Assembly (NCBI GenBank): GCA_902789395.1
Contig: CADANY010000003.1
Span: forward strand, 62,001-126,000
Length of the DNA stretch: 64,000 bases
Direction: 5' to 3'
From: an uncultured Bacteroidia bacterium
GTDB lineage: Bacteria; Bacteroidota; Bacteroidia; Bacteroidales; UBA932
In this document: one piece after another, positions 36,145-44,796 of the stretch
Layout: each line of letters starts with the position of its first letter
Position numbering within the stretch: position 1 is the first letter of the stretch
Notes under the pieces: generated by a model
Databases searched by the model: none
Seen by the model: only the letters and a program-made list of their open reading frames with translations
Told to the model about the DNA's origin: nothing
Position numbers and translations under genes: made by a program

Positions 36145-37808
36145 AACCTTTACGAATCGCTTTTGCCACCCTGCCGGCCCTCGCTGCCTGCTCCCCGACC
36201 GGGAAAAGCAGTATTGACAGGCCAAACATCATTTTCTTTCTCATCGACGACAATGGGTGGGTAGACAGCCAGGTCGCTTATGGAGAAGAAGTTTATCCTT
36301 ACAATCTCCGCTATGATACGCCCAATATGTTGCGCCTTGCGGAGAAGGGTGTTATCATGACAAGTGCATACGCATGTCCCCTGTCAACCCCGACCCGGAC
36401 CGCCCTAATGACAGGTATGAACGCGGCCCATGAGCGGATTACAACCTACGGCGCCCTTGTGAGGGACACGCCGACAGACGCCGCCGGCGGGACAACCGGA
36501 ATCATCAATGACAATCCCGAAGACATTTTCGCGCGATCCGACTGGAATTGGAATGGTCTCAACCCCGGGGACACCGTAATTGACCACGCCCTTCAGGCAA
36601 CCCCTCTTCCCCGTATCCTGAAAGAGTCGGGATACTTTACGATCCATGTAGGGAAAGCCCATTGGGCCCCGGCCGGTACGCCCGGCGCTTCCCCGTACAA
36701 TATGGGATTTGCCGTCAATGTCGCCGGATCCAATTCAGGTTATCCCAGAAGTTACCTTAGCGAAGAAAATTTCGGCAACACGAAAGACCTCTGGCAGGGG
36801 AATGCGGTCATGAATATGACCGAATACTATCAGAGCGGAACGCACCTTACGGATGCGCTGACCAAAGAAGCACTCAAGACACTGGAGTATCCGATTGCGG
36901 AGGGAATTCCATTCTATCTTTACCTGTCCCATTACGGAACTCACACGCCGATCCAGCCGGATATGCGGTTTTACGAAAAATACAGGGCACGGGGGATGGA
37001 CGACGGACAGGCACGCTATGCCTCCATGTGCGAGGGGATCGACCGGAGCCTCGGAGACCTGATGGATTTCCTTGAAAGAAAAGGGGTTGCAGACAACACG
37101 GTGATCTTCCTCTACGCCGACAACGGCGGCCACAGCATCGACGGACGCAAAGGAGGAATTCCGCATACCCAGAATACTCCGCTCCGGGAAGGGAAGGGTT
37201 CCGTCTACGAAGGCGGAATCCGGGAACCGCTCCTTGTTTACTGGCCTGGTAAAACGGTAGGCGGCATGCGGATCAACACCCCGGTCGGTCCGGAAGATTT
37301 CTTCCCCACGATTCTTGAAATGGCTGGAATACAAGACTATACGACACGCCAGAAAACAGATGGGGAAAGTTTCGCCCGGCTGGTCACCGACGGATCGGTC
37401 TTCGCGGAAAAAGCCCTGAAGGAAGGAAGGGTGACGGGGCAGAAGGAAGCAAACCGGCTGACAATCCCTCAGGAAGTGTCCGGACTCGACCCTCAGCGCC
37501 CCATTGTCTCACATATGCCCCACCAGTGGCGGATTGAAGACCAGGATGAGATTGATTTCATGAGTGCCGTCCGCTGCGGTGACTGGAAACTCGTCTACCG
37601 GATGCATGCGTATCAGGACCGCACAAAAGCATTGGAACTCTATAATATCCGGGAGGATATCGGGGAGAAGTACAATGTCGCGGCGCAGCACCCCGAGATC
37701 GTCGCCCGCCTCGCCAAAGTGCTCGGAGATCGTTTACGCTCATGGAATGCGTCCATGCCGATTGTCCGCGCAACCGGGAAACCGGTTCCCTGGCCCGATG
37801 AGATCTGA
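36141..37808 (+). CDS. Sulfatase lipoprotein, serine type (second of tandem pair)
   Basis: 555 aa, a paralogue of the preceding gene. Lipobox LAAC with Cys17, so this copy is probably membrane anchored while the first is not. Metal ligands in IIFFLIDDNGW, formylglycine motif STPTR at Ser82-Arg86, and VIFLYADNGGHS. Mid-protein similarity to the first copy is moderate, but the C-terminal segment is nearly identical. No SusC/D pair, sulfatase-maturating enzyme or glycosidase is next to the pair, so substrate is unknown. Confidence 0.9.
   Translation: MKPLRIAFATLPALAACSPTGKSSIDRPNIIFFLIDDNGWVDSQVAYGEEVYPYNLRYDTPNMLRLAEKGVIMTSAYACPLSTPTRTALMTGMNAAHERITTYGALVRDTPTDAAGGTTGIINDNPEDIFARSDWNWNGLNPGDTVIDHALQATPLPRILKESGYFTIHVGKAHWAPAGTPGASPYNMGFAVNVAGSNSGYPRSYLSEENFGNTKDLWQGNAVMNMTEYYQSGTHLTDALTKEALKTLEYPIAEGIPFYLYLSHYGTHTPIQPDMRFYEKYRARGMDDGQARYASMCEGIDRSLGDLMDFLERKGVADNTVIFLYADNGGHSIDGRKGGIPHTQNTPLREGKGSVYEGGIREPLLVYWPGKTVGGMRINTPVGPEDFFPTILEMAGIQDYTTRQKTDGESFARLVTDGSVFAEKALKEGRVTGQKEANRLTIPQEVSGLDPQRPIVSHMPHQWRIEDQDEIDFMSAVRCGDWKLVYRMHAYQDRTKALELYNIREDIGEKYNVAAQHPEIVARLAKVLGDRLRSWNASMPIVRATGKPVPWPDEI
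37635..37804 (+). repeat. 170-nt near-identical segment, copy 2 (sulfatase 3' end)
   Basis: Direct repeat of 35965-36134. The downstream boundary coincides with the last codons of both genes: in copy 1 the frame continues for three more codons before TGA, and in copy 2 it stops at once. Confidence 0.9.
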
Positions 37809-37817
37809 CAGAAAAGG

Positions 37818-37850
37818 AAAACGGCCGGCTTTGTAAAGCCGACCGTTTTT
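37818..37850. terminator. Bidirectional terminator between the sulfatases and acpP
   Basis: AAAACGGCCGGCTTT and AAAGCCGACCGTTTT form a 15-bp stem with one mismatch and a 2-nt apex, with T on one side and A-rich sequence on the other. It serves the plus-strand sulfatase operon and the minus-strand acpP gene, whose stop is at 37870. Confidence 0.85.
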
Positions 37851-37869
37851 AATAAAATGATGTTTTCGA

Positions 37870-38115
37870 TTACTCGCCGAGTTTTTCAGAGACTTTTGCA
37901 ATAGCATCAGCTACAGTAGCGATTCCGCTGGTTTCCTCATCGGGAATCTTGATGCCGAATACTTTCTCGAATTCCATCAGAAGTTCAACAGTGTCAAGGG
38001 AATCTGCGCCGAGATCATTGGTGAAGTTTGCGGTTTCGGTGACTTCCGACTCTTCAACGCCAAGCTTGTCAACGATGATAGCTTTGACCTGCTTTACGAT
38101 TTCTTCGTGTGTCAT
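37870..38115 (-). CDS. acpP: Acyl carrier protein
   Basis: 81 aa, acidic. The phosphopantetheine site is Ser39 in [17 protein letters not shown]. It carries acyl chains in fatty acid synthesis. Unlike the usual arrangement with fabF or rnc adjacent, it stands alone here between a terminator and the pnuC end. Confidence 0.96.
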   Translation of the reverse strand: MTHEEIVKQVKAIIVDKLGVEESEVTETANFTNDLGADSLDTVELLMEFEKVFGIKIPDEETSGIATVADAIAKVSEKLGE

Positions 38116-38225
38116 GATTGTAATAGATTTAGTTTATAATTTTAATATACGTACTTCCACTTATAGGTTGCAAAGTAAGTAATTTTTCTTGAAAAAGAAA
38201 AGCATTTGCTCTAAAAAGCAACAGA

Positions 38226-38981
38226 TCATGCCGGTTGTCCCGCTTCCGGACGGCTCAATTTCAGCCAGATACGAAGCCCGTTAAGCGAGTTGATAAAGTA
38301 GAACGAATACTTAAGAAGCATCACGACAGCAGAACTGTCCGCACCGCTGTGGAGAAGGGTTGTCACCCAGATGGTGACAGAGAAAATGTTGACCAGTATC
38401 CAGCAGAACCACTGTTCCATGAATGCCAGCGATAGCAGGACCTGGCCTAAGATGTTAAACACAAGGGCGGCCGCATCGGTCGCGACTTTTACCGTATTGA
38501 TTTCAGTGAGGGCTCCGGAAGAAAGTTTTGCCCGGTCGATAGCATAGAGAATACCGAAGGCGACCAGCAATCCGACGACAACGGTCGGGATCATCAGCAG
38601 CCACTGCTTTTTCGTAAAGCGCTTTGCCCTCACCTGATTGTCATGCCGGGCGCCGCGTTTTTTCCACTGCAGGAAGCCGACCAGCTGCATCGGAAGGAAA
38701 TAGAAGGCATGGAGGGCAAACTGGCCGATCACTCCGTTCTTCCAGCAGACGTAGGAATAGATCACGACATCGATGAACCCGAACAGGAAGGTCAGGATAT
38801 TCCCGTTTGCAGAGAGGACCGTATTGACAACGCCCATACATGCGCCGATACTGGCAATGACAAGGAGTGTCCTGTCGACGTCCGGATTCTGGAATTTCAG
38901 GACATTCGACGCAATTACGGCAACCAGCATCGCGACGATGATCGCGATGTTGAAAATCGTATTGAAGGTCTTCTCTTTCAT
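38226..38981 (-). CDS. pnuC: Nicotinamide riboside / NMN transporter PnuC
   Basis: 251 aa with about seven membrane helices. Family motifs: SANGNILTFLFGFIDVVIYS, FYFLPMQLVGFLQWKK and the distal FMEQWFCWILVNIFSVTIWV. PnuC imports nicotinamide riboside by facilitated diffusion coupled to intracellular phosphorylation. No NAD kinase-type or NadR gene is adjacent. It starts 6 nt after the uvrC stop, so it belongs to the TlpA-uvrC-pnuC operon. Confidence 0.9.
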   Translation of the reverse strand: MKEKTFNTIFNIAIIVAMLVAVIASNVLKFQNPDVDRTLLVIASIGACMGVVNTVLSANGNILTFLFGFIDVVIYSYVCWKNGVIGQFALHAFYFLPMQLVGFLQWKKRGARHDNQVRAKRFTKKQWLLMIPTVVVGLLVAFGILYAIDRAKLSSGALTEINTVKVATDAAALVFNILGQVLLSLAFMEQWFCWILVNIFSVTIWVTTLLHSGADSSAVVMLLKYSFYFINSLNGLRIWLKLSRPEAGQPA

Positions 38982-38987
38982 CTTTCT

Positions 38988-40796
38988 TTACTGCGGGAAC
39001 AGTTCCGGGCTGAGTTCCCGATGGATCCGCAAAGCAAGTTCCGTACCAACCAATGCGGCGACATCCTCGACCGGAGCCGCCGCAATCCGCGCGACACTCC
39101 CGAAATGCAGGAGCAGACGCTGTTCCGTCTTCTCACCGACGCCCTTTATATCGCGGAGGGCAGAGTGGATCTGGGCCTTGCTGCGAAGGTTCCGGTGGAA
39201 GGTAATGCCAAAACGGTGGGCTTCGTCGCGGATATGCTGCAGGACTTTCAGGGCCTGGGAATTTCGGTCTATGAAGAGCGGATAGGGATCGCCGACACGA
39301 ATCACTTCCTCCAGGCGCTTGGCGAGACCGACAACTGTCAGTTGCTCGGTCAATCCGAGCTCCGAGAGAGCCTGGTACGCAGCATCCAGCTGGCCCTTTC
39401 CGCCATCGATAACGATCAGCTGGGGCAGATCGTCCGGCGCTTCGGCGAGCATCCGGGAATAGCGGCGGTTGACGACCTCCTTCATCGAAGCAAAGTCATT
39501 CGCTCCGATAACGGTCTTGATCTTGAACTTGCGGTAGTCCTTCTTGGAGGGCTCCCCGTCCCGGAAAACGACGCAGGACGCCACCGGATTGGTCCCCTGG
39601 ATATTGGAGTTGTCGAAGCATTCCATGTGGCGGGGCAGAACGTTCATTCCGAGAGCCTTGCGGAGATCTTCCATGACGGACAGCCGGAACTGGTCCGGAT
39701 CCGTATGCTCCCGCTGCTTGATTGAATTGAAGTGGAACTCCTTGGCATTTTTCGCACTGAGTTCGAGCAGGGCCAGCTTATCGCCCCGGACCGGGATCCG
39801 GAACGAGACGCCGTCAATCTCGACATCGGGAAGGAAGGGGACGATTACTTCCTTGGCAAGGGTTCCGAACTTCGATTCGATCTCCGCGATAAAAGTGCTC
39901 AGGACGGCCGCCTGATCCTCTTCGATCTGCATCTTGAACCCAAGATTGAGGGACTGGATGACAGCTCCGCCGCGGATTCGCAGGAAATTACCGAAGGCCT
40001 CATTGACATCGAAGACAAGCGAGAACACATCGGCATCCGTATCGGCAGAAGAAGTGATAATGGACTTGGAATAATGCTTTTCCAGCGATACGGCCTTCTC
40101 TTTATAGATCTGGGCCGTTTCGAAATCAAGCTGCTGCGCCGCCTCCCCCATCAGGGTTTTATAGTGCTGGATAATCTCTCCGCCCCGGCCGGTCAGCAGA
40201 TGAACGATCTCATCGATCCACCCGAGGTATTCCTCTTTCGAGACGCCCCCGACACAGCAGCCGCGGCAGCGCCCGATATGGAAATTCAGGCAGGGACGGA
40301 ACTTTTTCCGGAGAATCGCCTCCGAGGTAATCTTCAGGTTGCAATTCCGCAGGGGATACATCTCGGAGAAAAAACCAATCAGGTTCCGGGCATGGAGGAC
40401 CGAGCTGTACGGGCCGTAATAACGGTTCCCTCCACTTTTGTCCATCCGCCTGGTAATGAATACTTTCGGAAACTCATCCCCGGTCACGCAGATCCAGGGA
40501 TAGGTCTTCGAGTCCTTCAGGAGAATGTTATATTTGGGCTTGTACTGCTTGATGAGATTATTCTCCAGCAGCAGCGCATCCGCTTCGGAATCAACGACCG
40601 AGTACTGGGCGTCCGCAATCTTCGATACCAGCAGGCGTGTCTTGGTATTCAGCCGCTCGGGCGGGACGAAATACTGGGCGACCCGTTTGTGGAGATCCTT
40701 CGCCTTCCCCACATAAATAACGTTCCCCGAGGAGTCATAGTAACGATAGACTCCCGGGGAATGTGGGAAAAGCGCAATTTTCTCCCTGACGGTCAC
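38988..40796 (-). CDS. uvrC: Excinuclease ABC subunit C
   Basis: 602 aa. GIY-YIG nuclease at the N-terminus (PGVYRYYDSSGNVIYVGKAK), UVR motif near 210 (LDFETAQIYKEKAVSLEKHY), the RNase H-like second nuclease with ECFDNSNIQGTNPVASCVVF and a C-terminal HhH (IKGVGEKTEQRLLLHFGS). It makes both incisions in nucleotide excision repair. The start is GTG at 40796, whose first base is the last base of the upstream stop (TAGTG); no ATG fits the family N-terminus. Confidence 0.96.
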   Translation of the reverse strand: MTVREKIALFPHSPGVYRYYDSSGNVIYVGKAKDLHKRVAQYFVPPERLNTKTRLLVSKIADAQYSVVDSEADALLLENNLIKQYKPKYNILLKDSKTYPWICVTGDEFPKVFITRRMDKSGGNRYYGPYSSVLHARNLIGFFSEMYPLRNCNLKITSEAILRKKFRPCLNFHIGRCRGCCVGGVSKEEYLGWIDEIVHLLTGRGGEIIQHYKTLMGEAAQQLDFETAQIYKEKAVSLEKHYSKSIITSSADTDADVFSLVFDVNEAFGNFLRIRGGAVIQSLNLGFKMQIEEDQAAVLSTFIAEIESKFGTLAKEVIVPFLPDVEIDGVSFRIPVRGDKLALLELSAKNAKEFHFNSIKQREHTDPDQFRLSVMEDLRKALGMNVLPRHMECFDNSNIQGTNPVASCVVFRDGEPSKKDYRKFKIKTVIGANDFASMKEVVNRRYSRMLAEAPDDLPQLIVIDGGKGQLDAAYQALSELGLTEQLTVVGLAKRLEEVIRVGDPYPLFIDRNSQALKVLQHIRDEAHRFGITFHRNLRSKAQIHSALRDIKGVGEKTEQRLLLHFGSVARIAAAPVEDVAALVGTELALRIHRELSPELFPQ

Positions 40797-41893
40797 TATT
40801 TCAGGGCTTCTGCGACAGCCTTGCGGATTTCTTCGCCGCGGAGGTTACGCTTGACGATCGTTCCGTCAGGACCGAAAAGGATGATATGGGGAATTCCCTC
40901 GATACCATAGAGATCGGTCGGGATCTGCTGGGCATTGATGATCTGGTTCCATACGATGCCAAGTTCTTCGGCAGCGGGTTTGGTCGCTTCGGGATTGTCC
41001 CAGACAGCAACGCTGAGCATGTCGAACTTATCGCCATGGAACTCGTCATAGACAGCCTTGAGGTTCGGCATCTCGCCGCGGCAGGGTCCGCACCAGGAGG
41101 CCCAGAAATCAACAATCATATACTTGCCCTTACCGATAAAATCGGAGAACTTGACGGTAGTCGCCTCGGCGTTCTCGGGATCCTGGACGATCGTAAAGTC
41201 CTTGAACATCTTGCCTTCAGCGGTTTCCATCCGGACTTCAATGCCCTTCTTCATTTCCTTGACCTGGTCCATCGCACGGACGTTCTCACCCAGGCCGTCG
41301 ATGATTTCAAGAAGCTCACTGTCTTCCGCGTCGATATTGCTCAGGGCCATCAGAGCCAGGATGTTGTCCTTGTTGTTGGCAAGGATCTCACGGCAATGGG
41401 TATTGACCTTTGCAGCCGCGGCCTCATAGATTTCTTCCTGCTTGGCTTCCTTTTCTTCGCTGGTGAGGTTGGCGTTGTTCGAAACGGCCTCATTATCAGA
41501 ACGGAACTGGGTCATGAAATCCTGCATCCAGTCATTGAAGGCCGTATAGGCAGCCTGGACGGATTTCTTAGGCTTGGAAGAAGTGACGACCGCTTCGCCT
41601 TCATCGTCGAAATGGATATTCAAGGGCGTACCGTCGAGAATGACACGGGCGCTGTGGTCCTCGCTGTCGATTGATGCGAAACCGAGGACGTCGGTCGGGA
41701 GTTCGATCTTGAAGGAATGGGTTGCCGGATCGGTACGGACAAGGGTGTCGATGGCACCGGCAACGATATGGACCTGATCGGGGACCTTATTGTCATACTG
41801 TCCGACAAGAACGGTCTTCTCGGAAGGATTACTGTTGCAGGCGAGGAGCATGGAAGCTGCCGCCAGCATAAGGATAAAGTTCTTGGTTTTCAT
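40796..41893 (-). CDS. TlpA-family thioredoxin-like lipoprotein (with DUF4369-like N-terminus)
   Basis: 365 aa. Lipobox MLLAC with Cys19. Residues about 25-110 form a beta-rich DUF4369-like domain, about 115-225 are helical, and 240-365 a thioredoxin fold with CGPC at 268-271 in DFWASWCGPCRGEMP and a cis-Pro in GIEGIPHIIL. It is a periplasmic disulfide reductase of the type common in Bacteroidales. A -7 element lies at 41925-41932. uvrC follows with a one-base overlap. Confidence 0.88.
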   Translation of the reverse strand: MKTKNFILMLAAASMLLACNSNPSEKTVLVGQYDNKVPDQVHIVAGAIDTLVRTDPATHSFKIELPTDVLGFASIDSEDHSARVILDGTPLNIHFDDEGEAVVTSSKPKKSVQAAYTAFNDWMQDFMTQFRSDNEAVSNNANLTSEEKEAKQEEIYEAAAAKVNTHCREILANNKDNILALMALSNIDAEDSELLEIIDGLGENVRAMDQVKEMKKGIEVRMETAEGKMFKDFTIVQDPENAEATTVKFSDFIGKGKYMIVDFWASWCGPCRGEMPNLKAVYDEFHGDKFDMLSVAVWDNPEATKPAAEELGIVWNQIINAQQIPTDLYGIEGIPHIILFGPDGTIVKRNLRGEEIRKAVAEALK

Positions 41894-41924
41894 ATAACTA
41901 GCTATAATTGATAATTCTAACCTG

Positions 41925-41932
41925 CAAAGATA
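41925..41932 (-). promoter_or_regulatory. -7 element of the TlpA-uvrC-pnuC operon
   Basis: TATCTTTG on the minus strand, 31 nt before the ATG at 41893. It overlaps the end region of the upstream gene (stop at 41939), so the operon may be read both from here and by readthrough. Confidence 0.45.
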
Positions 41933-41938
41933 GAAATA

Positions 41939-42184
41939 TTATTTCAATCTCTTACGTTTCCGGGAAGGACTCAGAAGGGAGAGAAGGACGCCGTAGAAAG
42001 GCAACGAATTCGTCGCCCGGCGGAATCCCTCGCTCAGAAGGGTCGTCGGGGAATAGAAATCCTTGGCCAGTTCGTAATGATGCTTCAGGCGTTTCCGCAT
42101 CTTGCGGAGTTTCGCATCGGTCCCCGAAATCGCCCGCTCGAGTTCATCGAGATTTCGGATCGACCGGTAGTTCATCTTTTCCAT
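41939..42184 (-). CDS. Small basic protein of unknown function
   Basis: 81 aa, rich in Arg and Lys, with helical RSIRNLDELERAISGTDAKL and a short hydrophobic segment (LPFYGVLLSLLS) near the C-terminus. I do not recognise a family with certainty. It overlaps the end of the holin-family gene by 41 nt (32 nt if it starts at the ATG at 42175) and is third in the YtxH - holin family - small protein run, a grouping seen in Bacteroidales. Confidence 0.55.
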   Translation of the reverse strand: MEKMNYRSIRNLDELERAISGTDAKLRKMRKRLKHHYELAKDFYSPTTLLSEGFRRATNSLPFYGVLLSLLSPSRKRKRLK

Positions 42185-42521
42185 CGAAAAACATTTTTAC
42201 GAACAGACCCACAAACGTCCCGCGGAAGGGCTTGTCCTTGATAATCAGGAGAATAATAAGAATAATCGCCAGGACGCCCGCCACGATCATCGCCGCTCCG
42301 CCATAGCTTCCGAACCATGCTCCGAGAAGCAGGATCAACCCGAATGACAGAACGAGGAGAAGGGCAGACACGATCCCGGTAATCAGGATAAGGCTCAACA
42401 GCTTGGAGGCAGTCAGCGTCAAACCCCGGACCGTCCGGAGCTTGACATCATCCATCTGAAGATCGACATAATCCTTGACCTCGGAAGCGATATCTTCTAT
42501 CGGTTTGGTAAAATCACTCAT
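42144..42521 (-). CDS. Phage holin family membrane protein (Phage_holin_3_6-like)
   Basis: 125 aa. An amphipathic N-terminal helix (DIASEVKDYVDLQMDDVKLR) precedes two membrane helices (LLSLILITGIVSALLLVL, and AAMIVAGVLAIILIILLI). This pattern is the YqjE-like or phage holin 3_6 family, chromosomal proteins despite the name. No other phage gene is near. The ATG overlaps the YtxH stop (ATGA). Confidence 0.75.
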   Translation of the reverse strand: MSDFTKPIEDIASEVKDYVDLQMDDVKLRTVRGLTLTASKLLSLILITGIVSALLLVLSFGLILLLGAWFGSYGGAAMIVAGVLAIILIILLIIKDKPFRGTFVGLFVKMFFDGKDELPVDPKSR

Positions 42522-42730
42522 GCCTGCTCCGGTTCAGCGGTCTCCTGGGAAACATCTTCAGCCGGCTCCTCATCCTCTTCCACGTCCTCGGCGAAGGCTT
42601 TTTCCCACTCGTCAAGTTTCGCACGGACACGCTTACGGGTTTCCGTCCCCTTATCGGGAGCAAACAGAAGACCAAGGGCGGCACCGGCGGCAAGACCGGT
42701 CAGCAGAGAGAAAAAAGATTTCGTTTTCAT
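42518..42730 (-). CDS. YtxH domain-containing protein
   Basis: 70 aa. One glycine-rich membrane helix (SLLTGLAAGAALGLLFAP) followed by the YtxH signature DKGTETRKRVRAKLDEW and a very acidic tail. Related proteins respond to general stress and may tether to the envelope. It is the first of three overlapping genes. Confidence 0.78.
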   Translation of the reverse strand: MKTKSFFSLLTGLAAGAALGLLFAPDKGTETRKRVRAKLDEWEKAFAEDVEEDEEPAEDVSQETAEPEQA

Positions 42731-42749
42731 GGCGATATGGTTTAAAACA

Positions 42750-43814
42750 CTAAATCAATTCACGGATGATTTCGTCCGAAACGAAAAACCGGTTTTCCGG
42801 TATCCGATACCGGTCTTCCACCCGGACGAGAGACCCTTCATCCAGCAGGGATTCCACCACCCGGGGACTGCAATTTTCATGCAAAAAGTCCGCTCCGATT
42901 CCCCGGGAAGTCCGAAGGGAAAGCATGATCGTCTCGACCCGCTCATCCTCCGGCGTCAGAATTTCTTCCGAAAAAGAGCGGGAAGACAGAGACGATGTGT
43001 TCCACCGGCGTTTCTTTCCGTCAAACGAGTGCGCTCCGGGGCCGAATCCGACATAAGGAACCCGATGCCAATAAGCGCTGTTATGGACCGCCTCCCGCCC
43101 GGGCAGGGCGAAATTGGATATTTCATAATGGACATAACCCGCCTCGGACAGAACCTGACAGAGCCTGTCATATTGTCTGAGGCACTGCTCCTCCCCGGCC
43201 TCCCGGTAGCGACCTTCAGCGACCATCCCGGCAAGCGAGCTCTCTCCTTCGACCGAAAGCTGATAGCAGGAAATATGGTCAGGAGCAAGTGAAACGGCCT
43301 TTTGGAGGGTCCCCTCCCAGAGCGCATCCGTCAAATGGGAGATCCCGAAAATCAGGTCGATGCTAATGTTCCGGAAACCCGCCTCCCGGGCCAGATTGTA
43401 GGCGCGCACGGCCCGCTCCGCATTATGCCGGCGGTTCATCCAACGGAGAATGCCGTCATCAAAAGACTGGATGCCCATACTGAGCCGGTCGACGCCAAGC
43501 CTCCTGAGGCCTTCCAAATAGGGTAACCCCTTCTCGCAAAGGTCTTCCGGATTGGCCTCCAGGGTGAATTCCGTCCACCGCTGCTGCGGCAATGTGTCCA
43601 GGATCCGCTGCAAAACGGAAAGGGGCAGCACCGAAGGGGTGCCGCCGCCTATGTAAAGGGTAGGAATATCGTCTGTTATCTCGCTGCTCCTTTCTGAGAT
43701 CTCCCGGCAGAGCGCTTCAGCATAAAGACCCATCCGGATATCTGAGGCGATCTCGGAATAGAAATCGCAATACGTGCAGAAACTCCTGCAGAAAGGAACA
43801 TGGATATAGATCAC
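42750..43814 (-). CDS. hemW: Radical SAM haem chaperone HemW
   Basis: 354 aa. It starts at a GTG (MIYIHVPFC); Cys9, Cys13 and Cys16 form the CxxxCxxC cluster site. LYIGGGTPSVLP, FTLEANPEDL and LSMGIQSFDDGILRWMNRRH are HemW/HemN-like blocks. The fourth Cys of true HemN (CxxxCxxCxC) is replaced by Phe (YCDFYS), so this is HemW, a haem-trafficking protein, and not the coproporphyrinogen oxidase. It lies 4 nt after the 43819-44727 gene. Confidence 0.92.
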   Translation of the reverse strand: MIYIHVPFCRSFCTYCDFYSEIASDIRMGLYAEALCREISERSSEITDDIPTLYIGGGTPSVLPLSVLQRILDTLPQQRWTEFTLEANPEDLCEKGLPYLEGLRRLGVDRLSMGIQSFDDGILRWMNRRHNAERAVRAYNLAREAGFRNISIDLIFGISHLTDALWEGTLQKAVSLAPDHISCYQLSVEGESSLAGMVAEGRYREAGEEQCLRQYDRLCQVLSEAGYVHYEISNFALPGREAVHNSAYWHRVPYVGFGPGAHSFDGKKRRWNTSSLSSRSFSEEILTPEDERVETIMLSLRTSRGIGADFLHENCSPRVVESLLDEGSLVRVEDRYRIPENRFFVSDEIIRELI

Positions 43815-43818
43815 GCCA

Positions 43819-44727
43819 CTATCGGAGCATCAGTTCGGAACGGCCGATCAATCCCTTGGAGGTATAGGCCTCGACGGAGTAGATACCTTTGACGAACTCT
43901 CCGACATTCTTGAGGTAGATGCTCAGCTCAACCTCCTGGCCTTCATAGTCAACCTCACGGGAAGCGGAAGCCATCAGCGTTTCACCGCCGGCGGTAAACT
44001 CGACGGAAGAACTGTTGGTCAGCAGATTCCCGTTGGGATCCTTGACGCGGATGTAGACACGGACCGGGCCGCGTTCCGCAATCTCATTCTCGACCAAAGA
44101 GAGGGTCGCTACCATATAGGTCACACGGCTGCTCCGGTCGGTCGGCTTGTCGGAACCGTTATAGGCGACGAGGTTGAGCCCGCGTCCCTTGATCGTAGCG
44201 CCGGCGGCAACCTGGCCGGACAGCTGGTCGACTTTCTGGGTCAGGGCTTCATTGGCCCGGCGGCTCTCCGCGGCCTCCTGGCGGGCGGCAGCGGCATCGG
44301 CTGTCAGTTTCTTATTCAGCGTATTGAGCGAATCAATCTGGACGATATAGCTCTTCATGATCGTACGGAGGGTCCCGAGTTCTTTTTCATACTGACGGAT
44401 CTTCGCACGGTTGGTCGCTTCGGTCTTCTGGATCTTCTCGATCAGGAGGGCGACCTGTTCGCGGGAGGTATCGAGCTGGCTGTTGATATTCTCATAGTCC
44501 GAACTCAGCGAGTCGAAATCGGATTTGAGGGCGACCATCTGCTGGGTCAGGTCGGCTTTTTCGTCTTCGAGTTCATGGACCAGACCGGATTTCTGCCAAA
44601 GCAGGAAACCCAGGGCCGCCGCCAGAAGGGCAGCCACCGCAGCCAGGACATACATGGCGGACTTCAGTCCGTTATTCTTTTTCTCACGCTCTTCGCGTTC
44701 GATTCTCTCGAGGGGATCTTCTGTCAT
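43819..44727 (-). CDS. Single-span envelope protein with coiled coil and C-terminal beta domain
   Basis: 302 aa. A charged cytoplasmic N-terminus (1-22), one membrane helix at about 24-44 (YVLAAVAALLAAALGFLLW), a long coiled coil at about 50-175 and a C-terminal beta-rich domain at 185-302 that includes VYIRVKDPNGNLL and ELSIYLKNVGEFVKGIYSVE. The C-terminal pattern resembles Ig-like or lipocalin-like domains of uncharacterised Bacteroidota proteins. No function assigned. A -7 element is at 44751-44758, and hemW follows in the same transcript. Confidence 0.6.
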   Translation of the reverse strand: MTEDPLERIEREEREKKNNGLKSAMYVLAAVAALLAAALGFLLWQKSGLVHELEDEKADLTQQMVALKSDFDSLSSDYENINSQLDTSREQVALLIEKIQKTEATNRAKIRQYEKELGTLRTIMKSYIVQIDSLNTLNKKLTADAAAARQEAAESRRANEALTQKVDQLSGQVAAGATIKGRGLNLVAYNGSDKPTDRSSRVTYMVATLSLVENEIAERGPVRVYIRVKDPNGNLLTNSSSVEFTAGGETLMASASREVDYEGQEVELSIYLKNVGEFVKGIYSVEAYTSKGLIGRSELMLR

Positions 44728-44750
44728 AGCACAATAATTTTATGAGTGTA

Positions 44751-44779
44751 CAAATATAGCGCATTTTTTGCTAATTTTG
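44751..44779. promoter_or_regulatory. Divergent -7 elements
   Basis: Minus strand TATATTTG (44751-44758), 23 nt before the ATG at 44727. Plus strand TAATTTTG (44772-44779), 17 nt before the ATG at 44797. Both fit TAnnTTTG. Confidence 0.45.
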
Positions 44780-44796
44780 TGCCTAAATACATATCC

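Noticed and set aside
42144..42521. Holin-family gene as sign of a prophage
   Set aside because: The family is chromosomal and paired with YtxH here; no capsid, integrase or other phage genes are nearby.
42750..43814. hemN (oxygen-independent coproporphyrinogen oxidase)
   Set aside because: The fourth Cys of the HemN motif is absent and length fits HemW.
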